From JBBQFC01 sp038321615 (GTDB taxonomy: Bacteria; Bacteroidota; Bacteroidia; Flavobacteriales_D; Cryomorphaceae), in assembly GCA_038321615.1 (NCBI GenBank), contig JBBQFC010000075.1, forward strand, positions 1 to 13,404: DNA of 13,404 bases, read 5' to 3'. How positions within the stretch are numbered: position 1 is the stretch's first letter; each line of letters begins with the position of its first letter. The notes under the pieces are model-generated. The model saw nothing but the letters and a program-made list of their open reading frames with translations, was not told where the DNA came from and ran no database searches. This document shows positions 1 through 6,583 of this stretch, piece by piece. The translations under genes were made by a program, and so were the position numbers.

Positions 1-905
1 AGCGATCTATCAGTCCGGAACTTTTAAAAGCCATTTCCCTTTTCCCGAAAAAGGCACACCCGATGGACACACTTCGCACGGGAGTAAGCTTTTTGGGGAT
101 GGAAGACCCGCGTATTTGGGATGATAGCCCGGCAGCGAGCATGGATAAATTCATTGGACTTTTGGCTCGTATTCCTACACTTATTGCCGCCGCTTACCGC
201 CATCAAAAAGGCTTGGAGTTCATCGCTCCTAAAACGGATTTGGGTATCAGCGAAAATTTCTTCCACATGTGTTTTGGCAAAGTGCCCGCGCCAGAAGTGA
301 TCAAAGCATTCGACGTATCGCTGATCCTTTATGCAGAGCATAGTTTCAACGCTTCGACTTTCGCCAGCAGGGTAATAACCTCTACCACCAGCGATATGTA
401 TAGCGCCGTAGTAGGCGGCATCGGAGCCTTGAAGGGACCGCTCCACGGTGGTGCCAACGAGCAGGTAATGCACATGCTCATCGAAGTAGGCGAAGCCGAA
501 AAAGCTGAAGCCTGGATGCTCGAAGCCTTAGAGTTAAAGAAAAAAGTGATGGGCTTTGGCCACCGCGTTTACCGCAATGGGGACTCCCGGGTGCCGACTA
601 TGAAAAAGTACACGGAGAAAATGGCATCATTTACAGGAGCCGAAAAGTGGCTCGATATTGCCAATATTTTGGAAGCAACCATGGTGAGAGAGAAAAACAT
701 TTATCCAAATCTTGATTTCCCAGCCGGACCCGCCTATTATATGATGGGCTTCGACATCGATATGTTCACCCCTATTTTTGTAATGAGCCGTATTACCGGA
801 TGGTGCGCCCACATTATGGAGCAGCGTGCCGACAATCGATTAATTCGCCCACTGAGTGAGTACGTAGGGAGTCCGGAACGGGAAGTGAAAAATCTAAAGA
901 ATTGA
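1..905 (+). CDS. Citrate synthase / 2-methylcitrate synthase family enzyme, 3' part (5' end outside window)
   Basis: This enzyme condenses acetyl-CoA or propionyl-CoA with oxaloacetate in the cytoplasm, for the TCA or methylcitrate cycle. The frame is already open at position 3, upstream of the first internal ATG at 63, so the gene starts before the window. Family motifs are clear: HPMDTLRTGVS just after that Met, then (counting from the Met at 63) GPLHGGANE with catalytic His128, GFGHRVYR with His167, NLDFPAGPAYYMMG with Asp218, and C-terminal EQRADNRLIRP. These match the His/His/Asp triad of the family. The FNASTF and GALKGP segments resemble the short CitZ/PrpC-type enzymes more than the long hexameric GltA type. 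Sequence alone does not settle citrate versus methylcitrate synthase. The stop TGA at 903-905 is followed about 30 bp later by an intrinsic terminator. No propionate-catabolism neighbour is visible. Confidence 0.93.
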   Translation, partial: RSISPELLKAISLFPKKAHPMDTLRTGVSFLGMEDPRIWDDSPAASMDKFIGLLARIPTLIAAAYRHQKGLEFIAPKTDLGISENFFHMCFGKVPAPEVIKAFDVSLILYAEHSFNASTFASRVITSTTSDMYSAVVGGIGALKGPLHGGANEQVMHMLIEVGEAEKAEAWMLEALELKKKVMGFGHRVYRNGDSRVPTMKKYTEKMASFTGAEKWLDIANILEATMVREKNIYPNLDFPAGPAYYMMGFDIDMFTPIFVMSRITGWCAHIMEQRADNRLIRPLSEYVGSPEREVKNLKN

Positions 906-932
906 CACTAATTGGAGTGAAAAAAAGGATAG

Positions 933-960
933 AAAAAAAGGGACTTTCGTCCCTTTTTTT
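933..960. terminator. Strong intrinsic, probably bidirectional terminator
   Basis: A7 is followed by GGGAC, loop TTTC, GTCCC and T7, giving a 5-bp GC-rich core that A/T pairing can extend to 12 bp. It lies 27 bp after the citrate synthase stop. Because both flanks carry an A or T tract it can work on either strand. On the minus strand it sits directly after the stop codon (TAA, 959-961) of the broken desaturase copy. Confidence 0.9.
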
Positions 961-1040
961 ATGCGTTCCACAACCGCTTCAGCATCTTACCATGCTCCCA
1001 AATAGCGCTGGGTGTGATATTTTATTCCGAACTCTTTGGC
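959..1040 (-). pseudogene. Broken copy of the 3' end of a fatty-acid desaturase gene
   Basis: The minus strand reads AKEFGIKYHTQR, then (after a frame change) AIWEHGKMLKRLWNA and a TAA stop. This is the C-terminus of the intact desaturase at 2743-3831, which ends AIWEHGKMLKRLGNA. The 82 bp match the 96 bp at 2743-2838 except for one 14-bp deletion and 8 substitutions. The deletion joins two CGC triplets (near 1005-1007) and breaks the frame. By codon comparison seven of the eight substitutions are synonymous and one changes Gly to Trp. Nothing recognisable of the rest of the gene remains, although an 8-bp match (ccaagaaa, 1051-1058) could mark a second deletion that joined an earlier part of the gene. 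Confidence 0.9.
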
Positions 1041-1258
1041 TATGATGAAGCCAAGAAACAGAACGTAAAAATTTGTTTACCAATACTTAAGGATTTTTAA
1101 TTTCAATGCCATTGTTTTAGAACTTATAAAATCAAGATAGCGATCCTGGTCGCAAGAGTAATAGGAATTTGAAAAAATGGAAAATATACGATGTCACAAT
1201 TTTCCTAACTTTGAATCAACAGTAAATTCTAGAACAACTAAATACAAACTTCGGTATT
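1041..1258. other. Intergenic stretch, AT-rich, no gene seen
   Basis: No convincing open frame on either strand. It holds the -7 promoter element at 1206-1213 for the following gene. The rest may be eroded desaturase DNA or neutral spacer, and I could not align it further. Confidence 0.5.
1206..1213 (+). promoter_or_regulatory. Bacteroidota -7 promoter element for the T9SS propeller gene
   Basis: TAACTTTG matches the Bacteroidota -7 consensus TAnnTTTG, 45 bp before the ATG at 1259, implying a leader of about 40 nt. No good -33 TTTG was found at the expected spacing. Confidence 0.5.
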
Positions 1259-2689
1259 ATGAAAGCTCTTTTTTCAATTTCGTTTTGCTTTATATTTTAT
1301 TCTATCATTCTCGGACAGAATTACGGAAATGTATGGCAATTTGGTAACGGAGTGGGGCTTGATTTCAATGGCTGCGATCCCGTTGTAATTTCAGGAAGCA
1401 ATTCGGGTTTCGAAGGGTGTTCTTCCATTTCAGATAGCGATGGAAATTTACAGTTCTATACAAATTCGATAGTCGTTTGGAACAGCGCGCACCAACCAAT
1501 GCCTAACGGTCAACTGCATAATGCACAAGGCACTATGAGCCAGGTAATTATTATAGCCAAACCGGATTTTCCAGAACTGTATTACATCGTTACGACCAAA
1601 ATTCAAGCAAGTGGAACTTTGAGTCTTCAATATCATGAGGTTGATATGAACTTGGCAGGTGGCTTGGGCGACGTTACGGAAAAGAATATTCCCCTTTCCA
1701 ACCTTAACATCACAGAGCAAATTGCTGCTTCCTATCATAGCAATGGTACTGATATTTGGTTAATGACTCACGAATATGGGTCAAACAATTTTTTAGCTTA
1801 TCTGGTCTCCGCGGTCGGCATTTCTCCAGCGCCGGTCATTTCTAGTATTGGTCCTTCGCATGTTCCCTGCACTTCCAACATTAATGCACGGGGAGAGATT
1901 AAATTTTCGCCAGATGGCAACAAACTAGCCTTCAATGGAAATGGAATCGGAGGTCTAGACTCATCAAATATTCTCACGCTTTTCGATTTTAACAGTGGCA
2001 CTGGAATGGTTTCCAATCCTCTAGACTTACCATTTAGTCGAGGGGAATATGGCTTGTCTTTTTCACCAGACAATAGTAAACTCTACGGCACCACTTGGAA
2101 AGCATTTGGCTTTAGTGTAGACGACAGAAATTATCTTTATCAGTTCGATCTATCGGCAGGGAGTAGCGAAGCAATCGTGACTTCAAAGGTAATTATCGAT
2201 TCCTTGCCGGCTTTTCAGCGCTACGGCACATTAAAAATTGGCCCAGATGGTAAAATTTATGTCAGATGGGGCACTTCAGTTTTTCTGGCGGTAATAAATT
2301 CACCAAATGAAGCCGGCTTTAGCAGTAATTATGATAGGAATGCAATAAATATTGGTTCAGCAGGCGTCCAATATGGTTTGAACAATTATATCGAATATGT
2401 GCAATACTGCGGGATAACCAATACTTCTAACAACCATAAGCCCTACAATAATCTGCTCGTTTTCCCCAACCCATTTCAACAGTCGACAAGACTAGAAACA
2501 CATGATGAATTCATGAATGTCTCGCTAACCATGTACAACTCTTTAGGGCAACAAGTCAATACCATGAACGGAATTTATGGCAAATCTGTACAAATAGACC
2601 GGGGTAATTTACCCAGCGGAATTTATTTCATACGGCTCATTGCGGGTGGCCGCATTCTCACCACTGAAAAGGTCTGCATCGTAGACTAA
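1259..2689 (+). CDS. Secreted T9SS-sorted beta-propeller-like surface protein
   Basis: The 476-aa protein begins with a signal peptide (hydrophobic residues 4-18, then LGQ), as expected for Sec export. The N-terminal part (NVWQFGNGVGLDFNG, then GCSSISDSDGNLQFYTNS and VWNSAHQPMPNG) is a pattern I recognise from Bacteroidota surface proteins with a WD40-like propeller. IKFSPDGNKLAF, LSFSPDNSKLYG and LKIGPDGKIYV fit propeller blades. Residues 397-476 form a T9SS type A sorting domain (VFPNPF, LTMYNSLGQQV, LPSGIYFIRL, and a KVCIVD end), so the protein should be carried across the outer membrane and attached or released. Ligand and function are unknown. It stands alone with its own promoter-like element and lies between two copies of the desaturase tail, which may mean it arrived or was rearranged with that duplication. 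Confidence 0.93.
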   Translation: MKALFSISFCFIFYSIILGQNYGNVWQFGNGVGLDFNGCDPVVISGSNSGFEGCSSISDSDGNLQFYTNSIVVWNSAHQPMPNGQLHNAQGTMSQVIIIAKPDFPELYYIVTTKIQASGTLSLQYHEVDMNLAGGLGDVTEKNIPLSNLNITEQIAASYHSNGTDIWLMTHEYGSNNFLAYLVSAVGISPAPVISSIGPSHVPCTSNINARGEIKFSPDGNKLAFNGNGIGGLDSSNILTLFDFNSGTGMVSNPLDLPFSRGEYGLSFSPDNSKLYGTTWKAFGFSVDDRNYLYQFDLSAGSSEAIVTSKVIIDSLPAFQRYGTLKIGPDGKIYVRWGTSVFLAVINSPNEAGFSSNYDRNAINIGSAGVQYGLNNYIEYVQYCGITNTSNNHKPYNNLLVFPNPFQQSTRLETHDEFMNVSLTMYNSLGQQVNTMNGIYGKSVQIDRGNLPSGIYFIRLIAGGRILTTEKVCIVD

Positions 2690-2706
2690 ATCCACTAGAG
2701 AAGGAC

Positions 2707-2728
2707 AACTATGAGAAGACTTATAGTT
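2707..2728. terminator. Possible hairpin terminator between convergent genes
   Basis: AACTATGAG, loop AAGA, CTTATAGTT can form a 9-bp stem with one G-T pair. It lies between the stop of the T9SS protein (2689) and the stop of the desaturase (2743). It is AT-rich and followed only by TATTG, so it is a weak candidate terminator for the plus-strand gene. Confidence 0.45.
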
Positions 2729-2742
2729 TATTGTAGAACGTT

Positions 2743-3831
2743 TTACGCATTCCCCAAACGCTTCAACATCTTACCATGCTCCCAAATAGCGATGGCAAAA
2801 TTGCGCTGGGTGTGGTATTTGATTCCAAACTCTTTGGCCGTTTCTGACACAATGGTCGATATAGATCGGTAGTGTGTGTGCGCAATATTCGAAAATAGGT
2901 GATGCTCAATCTGGAAGTTTAGGCCACCAACGAACCAAGAAAAAATCCGGCTTTTAGGAGAGAAATTAGTGGTAGTGCGCATTTGGTGCACTGACCAGTT
3001 ATTTTCCGAAACTTCTCCGTCAGGCAGAGCAAAATCCAATTCAGGCATTACGTGCGCACTTTGGAAAATAAGCGCTAAAACCAGTCCGGAGACGTAGTGC
3101 ATCGTGGCAAAACCCAAAAGAATTAGCCACCAAGGAATGGGCGCGAAAATAAGTGGGATCGCCAAAATGTAGGTGAAGTAAATGAGTTTACCAACGGTAA
3201 TCTGCCAAACCATCTTGCGATAATCGCTAATATTCTTTATTAGTCCTTCTTTGCGAAAGAGTTTGGCGTTTTTGAAATCTGTGGCCAAGGTACGCGCGAG
3301 CGTTTGCAGACCGTAGAAAAACCAGGCGTAAATGTGCTGAAAACGGTGGTACCATCGTTTCTCCTGGTGCGGCGAAAATCGTAAAAAGATCGGAGCATCC
3401 AAATCGTGATCCATACCGTGCACATTGGTGTAGGCATGGTGGAGCACATTGTGTTGAAGCTTCCAGGTACGGGCATTTCCACCGATAAGGTTGACGGATT
3501 TACCCATCAAATTGTTCCAAAAAGCACTTTTGCAGAAAGCACCGTGATTGGCGTCATGCATCACATTCACACCAATACCTACCCCTCCAAGACCCATAAT
3601 TAACCACATCGAAATAACCAACCAGGGATTGGTCACTACTCCGAAAATCATTAATACAAGTGGCGTAAAATAAAGTATGAACATTATCACCGTTTTAATG
3701 ATAATCGGCGCCCCGCCGTGGCGTTCAATATTGTTAGTTTCAAAGTAGGCGTTTACCCGCTCACGCAGGGTAGTTACGAAGTCGGCATTCGACTGGGTAG
3801 AAAATTTAAACTTTCGGTTGATGGATGTCAT
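2743..3831 (-). CDS. Membrane fatty-acid (acyl-CoA/acyl-lipid) desaturase
   Basis: This 362-aa integral membrane di-iron enzyme would introduce a double bond into acyl chains at the cytoplasmic membrane, tuning fluidity. All three histidine boxes are present: HDANHG (92-97), HNVLHH (127-132) and QIEHHLF (307-313). Hydrophobic segments lie at about 43-65, 68-90, 211-229 and 233-258. The QxEHH third box, with no cytochrome b5 domain, places it near the linoleoyl-CoA/delta-6-type front-end or related acyl-CoA desaturase group. Regioselectivity cannot be read from sequence. The ATG at 3829-3831 has a TAnnTTTG element 77 bp upstream. It is convergent with the preceding T9SS gene. A partial paralog of its last ~32 codons survives at 959-1040. 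Confidence 0.95.
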   Translation of the reverse strand: MTSINRKFKFSTQSNADFVTTLRERVNAYFETNNIERHGGAPIIIKTVIMFILYFTPLVLMIFGVVTNPWLVISMWLIMGLGGVGIGVNVMHDANHGAFCKSAFWNNLMGKSVNLIGGNARTWKLQHNVLHHAYTNVHGMDHDLDAPIFLRFSPHQEKRWYHRFQHIYAWFFYGLQTLARTLATDFKNAKLFRKEGLIKNISDYRKMVWQITVGKLIYFTYILAIPLIFAPIPWWLILLGFATMHYVSGLVLALIFQSAHVMPELDFALPDGEVSENNWSVHQMRTTTNFSPKSRIFSWFVGGLNFQIEHHLFSNIAHTHYRSISTIVSETAKEFGIKYHTQRNFAIAIWEHGKMLKRLGNA

Positions 3832-3907
3832 GTAAAGGGTTTAACGTGAAGACAACAAAGAAAAGTGCATTTAGTTCTGTACATCAAGTTGAACGTGGCA
3901 CGGAGGG

Positions 3908-3915
3908 CAAAGATA
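3908..3915 (-). promoter_or_regulatory. Bacteroidota -7 element for the desaturase gene
   Basis: On the minus strand TATCTTTG matches TAnnTTTG exactly, 77 bp before the desaturase ATG, giving a leader of roughly 70 nt. It is identical to the element before guaA (9920-9927). No TTTG at the usual -33 spacing was seen. A TTTTG lies closer, 11 bp upstream. Confidence 0.55.
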
Positions 3916-4037
3916 ATCGCATTTCACAAAATTTAGATGAATTGACACCGTAGCTATAATGTTTCATAAGTCTTTCTGCCAAAGAAAACGTTTGATTTAA
4001 AAAAGACACGTGCTAGTAAAGGCCCCACCAAAAGGGT

Positions 4038-4055
4038 CAGGCTGGCTCTAGCCTG
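4038..4055. repeat. Inverted repeat upstream of the Asp-box protein gene
   Basis: CAGGCT, spacer ggctct, AGCCTG: a perfect 6-bp stem with no T tract, so not a typical terminator. A second weak dyad, GTGA-N6-TCAC, starts at its last base (4055-4068). They lie 65-95 bp before the start and could be operator or leader structures. There is no further support. Confidence 0.3.
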
Positions 4056-4131
4056 TGAAATAAGTCACGAAAACACGTACCTTTTTTCCTTCATAATACA
4101 CTTCGATTTATTTCAAACCGCCAAATTATGC

Positions 4132-5685
4132 ATGATGCCATCTGTTTGTCTTGCACTACTTTTGTATATGTTAAAATTACTTGTTCTTTTTCTGCTTGCT
4201 ATTACAAATCAACTTATTGCTCAACATCCGAACGTGGAAATCTCCACCGTTGCCAATCCAAACGAAATATCTATTGCTATCCATCCGAAAGACCCAAACA
4301 AACTTTTGTCGGCGGCAAATATTAATTCCGTTTACACCAGCCAAGATGGTGGGTTGACTTGGGAAAGAAAGACTCAAAAATCGGCATATGGAGTTTGGGG
4401 CGATCCAGTAGTGGCCATTGATACCGCAGGCACTTATTACCACTTTCATCTCTCAAAAGTCGAAGGCGGCTCTTTTATCGACCGCATCGTCTGTCAGCGC
4501 TCTTTCGATGAAGGCAAAACCTTTGATAAAGGCACCTATGCCGGAAAGAACGGAACCAAAGCACAAGACAAACATTGGGTAACAATCGATCCGGTATCGA
4601 ATACTATTCACTTGTGCTGGACTCAATTTGATAAATACGATTCGGATGATTTGAGCGATCGTTCGAATATCCTTTACGCCAGCTCCGCAGATGCTGGCCA
4701 AACTTGGTCGGAACCCACCCAAATAAATCAAACAAGTGGCGACTGCCGCGACAGCGACGATACGGTAGAAGGCGCCGTTCCAGCCGTGGGACCGAATGGC
4801 GAAGTGTATGTGGCCTGGTCGGGGCCGGCCGGTCTCGTTTTCAATAGTGCTGTTGATAATGGACTCACTTGGGAAACAATCGAAACCTTCATCGATTCCC
4901 AACCTGGTGGTTGGGATATTTCCATACCGGGTATTTTTAGGGCCAATGGATTTCCCGTTACTAAATGCGATATCTCCGGTGGCGAGCACAACGGAACAAT
5001 TTATGTGAATTGGTCAGACCAGCGAAACGGCACAGACGATACCGATATTTGGCTGTCCAAAAGCATCGACGGCGGAAAGACTTGGGGTGAGCGCAAACGC
5101 GTGAATCAAGATTCTACTCAAAGCCATCAGTTCTTTAATTGGATGGACGTAGACCAATCGACAGGATATCTATACTTCATTTACTACGATAGGCGGCAAA
5201 ATTGCGACAATCAAACAGATGTGATGTTGGCCGTTTCTCAAGACGGGGGCCTTACCTTTGTAGAACACCTGATTAGCGAAGAACCATTTTATCCGGACAG
5301 CGCTACGTTTTTTGGCGATTATTCGAATATTGCTGCGCAAAACGGAGTTGTGAGACCGGTTTGGACACACTTAAATGGAAAGTCGCTTTCGGTGAAAACG
5401 GCGATAGTCGATAGCGGTATTCTTCTGAATCCGGAAAATGCTTCCTACTATTTCGAATATGATTCAGCCACTAAGAACCTAATTTTAGGAACTCCCATGT
5501 GGTGGAGTAACCTGGTTTCCATCAAGAATCTAAAAGGCGAAACGATTCAGCGTTGGGAGAACATTTCAGTTGACCATATGGCTGCAACTCATTTGACTTG
5601 TGAAACTGCCTTAGCACCGGGCATTTATTACGTTGAAATCCAGATGATCGAAAAAGTCCTGTCCCGTCAGCTTATTGTAAATTGA
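4132..5685 (+). CDS. Secreted Asp-box (BNR/sialidase-like) six-bladed propeller protein
   Basis: The 517-aa protein carries six Asp-box motifs (S-x-D-x-G-x-T-W/F): SQDGGLTW (70-77), SFDEGKTF (124-131), SADAGQTW (185-192), AVDNGLTW (240-247), SIDGGKTW (311-318) and SQDGGLTF (369-376). This fits a six-bladed sialidase-type propeller. Asp boxes are structural, and I could not assign the sialidase Arg triad or Tyr/Glu, so enzymatic activity is unproven. A hydrophobic signal peptide ends near residue 30 (LIAQ). The Met at residue 13 (4168) would give a cleaner 19-residue signal peptide and may be the true start; ATGs at 4132 and 4135 are in the same frame. The C-terminus (APGIYYVEI, then SRQLIVN) looks like a diverged T9SS sorting domain. 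The last 14 bp overlap the hemF 3' end on the opposite strand. Confidence 0.88.
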   Translation: MMPSVCLALLLYMLKLLVLFLLAITNQLIAQHPNVEISTVANPNEISIAIHPKDPNKLLSAANINSVYTSQDGGLTWERKTQKSAYGVWGDPVVAIDTAGTYYHFHLSKVEGGSFIDRIVCQRSFDEGKTFDKGTYAGKNGTKAQDKHWVTIDPVSNTIHLCWTQFDKYDSDDLSDRSNILYASSADAGQTWSEPTQINQTSGDCRDSDDTVEGAVPAVGPNGEVYVAWSGPAGLVFNSAVDNGLTWETIETFIDSQPGGWDISIPGIFRANGFPVTKCDISGGEHNGTIYVNWSDQRNGTDDTDIWLSKSIDGGKTWGERKRVNQDSTQSHQFFNWMDVDQSTGYLYFIYYDRRQNCDNQTDVMLAVSQDGGLTFVEHLISEEPFYPDSATFFGDYSNIAAQNGVVRPVWTHLNGKSLSVKTAIVDSGILLNPENASYYFEYDSATKNLILGTPMWWSNLVSIKNLKGETIQRWENISVDHMAATHLTCETALAPGIYYVEIQMIEKVLSRQLIVN

Positions 5686-6583
5686 GCCAGTCGTTGGTTT
5701 GTCTGAGCCATTGGAGTGTTTGGCCTTCCGGCGAATCGGATTCGGGCTCTACGTTGTAAACCCAATTGGCTTGCGGCGGGAGGCTCATGAGAATGGATTC
5801 CGTGCGACCATTGCTGTGTAAACCAAACCGGGTACCGCGATCGTAAACCAGGTTAAACTCGGCGTATCGACCACGGCGAATGAGTTGCCACTCCTTCTCC
5901 CGATTCGAGTAAGGTTTATCAAAATTATCGTTCATCAACTTAGCGTACACTTTCGGAAAAAGTAATCCGAGATCGCAGGAAAATCCAAAAAGTGCTTCTT
6001 TTTCAGACTCATTAGTACCAGAAAGGTGATCGTAAAAAATACCCCCTACGCCACGGGTTTCGGCACGATGTGGAATGTAAAAATAGGTGTCGGCCTGCGG
6101 CTTGAATCGGGCGTAATAGTCTGCACCATGCGCATCGCAGACAGTTTTCAGTTCGGTGTGAAAGTAGCGCGCCTGATCGAGATGAACATAATGAGGCGTG
6201 AGATCGATCCCACCTCCAAACCAATGGGTACCATCGTCAATTTCGAAATACCGAATATTCATGTGGATTATAGGAACATATGGATTATGGGGATGCATTA
6301 CAATACTCACCCCTGTGGCAAAAAATTGGTCGCCGTCTATCTTCAAGCTTTCGCGCATCGGCTCGGTTAGCGAGCCAGAAACAGCCGAGAAATTCACCCC
6401 TGCCTTCTCCAATATCCGGCCATTTTGAAGTATGCGCGATACACCGCCGCCGCCTTCCGGCCGATCCCATTCGTCGATTTCAAAATTCGCACATCCTCCA
6501 TCGGCTTCTGCGATTTTATTGCAGATATGATCTTGAATAGCACGGTATCTACTAGCGATAAACTCCTTATCCAGATCGGGCAT
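5672..6583 (-). CDS. hemF: Oxygen-dependent coproporphyrinogen III oxidase
   Basis: HemF oxidatively decarboxylates coproporphyrinogen III to protoporphyrinogen IX in the cytoplasm, using O2, in haem biosynthesis. The 303 aa match the usual length. Conserved blocks in order: GGGGVSRILQNGRILEKAG (44-62), HMNIRYFE (107-114), WFGGGIDLTPHY (121-132), HRAETRGVGGIFYD (172-185) and GRYAEFNLVYDRGTRFGL (238-255), followed by the NGRTESILMSLPP block ending at 270. It indicates an aerobic lifestyle. The ATG shares one base with the stop of the upstream LysM gene (TAATG), which suggests translational coupling and a common operon with guaA and the LysM gene. Its 3' end overlaps the convergent Asp-box gene by 14 bp, leaving no room for a conventional terminator between them. 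Confidence 0.97.
   Translation of the reverse strand: MPDLDKEFIASRYRAIQDHICNKIAEADGGCANFEIDEWDRPEGGGGVSRILQNGRILEKAGVNFSAVSGSLTEPMRESLKIDGDQFFATGVSIVMHPHNPYVPIIHMNIRYFEIDDGTHWFGGGIDLTPHYVHLDQARYFHTELKTVCDAHGADYYARFKPQADTYFYIPHRAETRGVGGIFYDHLSGTNESEKEALFGFSCDLGLLFPKVYAKLMNDNFDKPYSNREKEWQLIRRGRYAEFNLVYDRGTRFGLHSNGRTESILMSLPPQANWVYNVEPESDSPEGQTLQWLRQTNDWLNLQ

Larger units (their letters stand above)
3832..4131. other. 300-bp divergent intergenic region
   Basis: It separates the divergently transcribed desaturase (-) and Asp-box protein (+) and must hold both promoters. Seen in it are the TATCTTTG element at 3908-3915 for the desaturase and a perfect 6-bp inverted repeat at 4038-4055. No ORF is convincing. 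Confidence 0.6.

Noticed and set aside
4453..4989. Minus-strand 178-codon open frame inside the Asp-box gene
   Set aside because: Opposite strand of a gene with six well-formed Asp boxes. No signal or motif.
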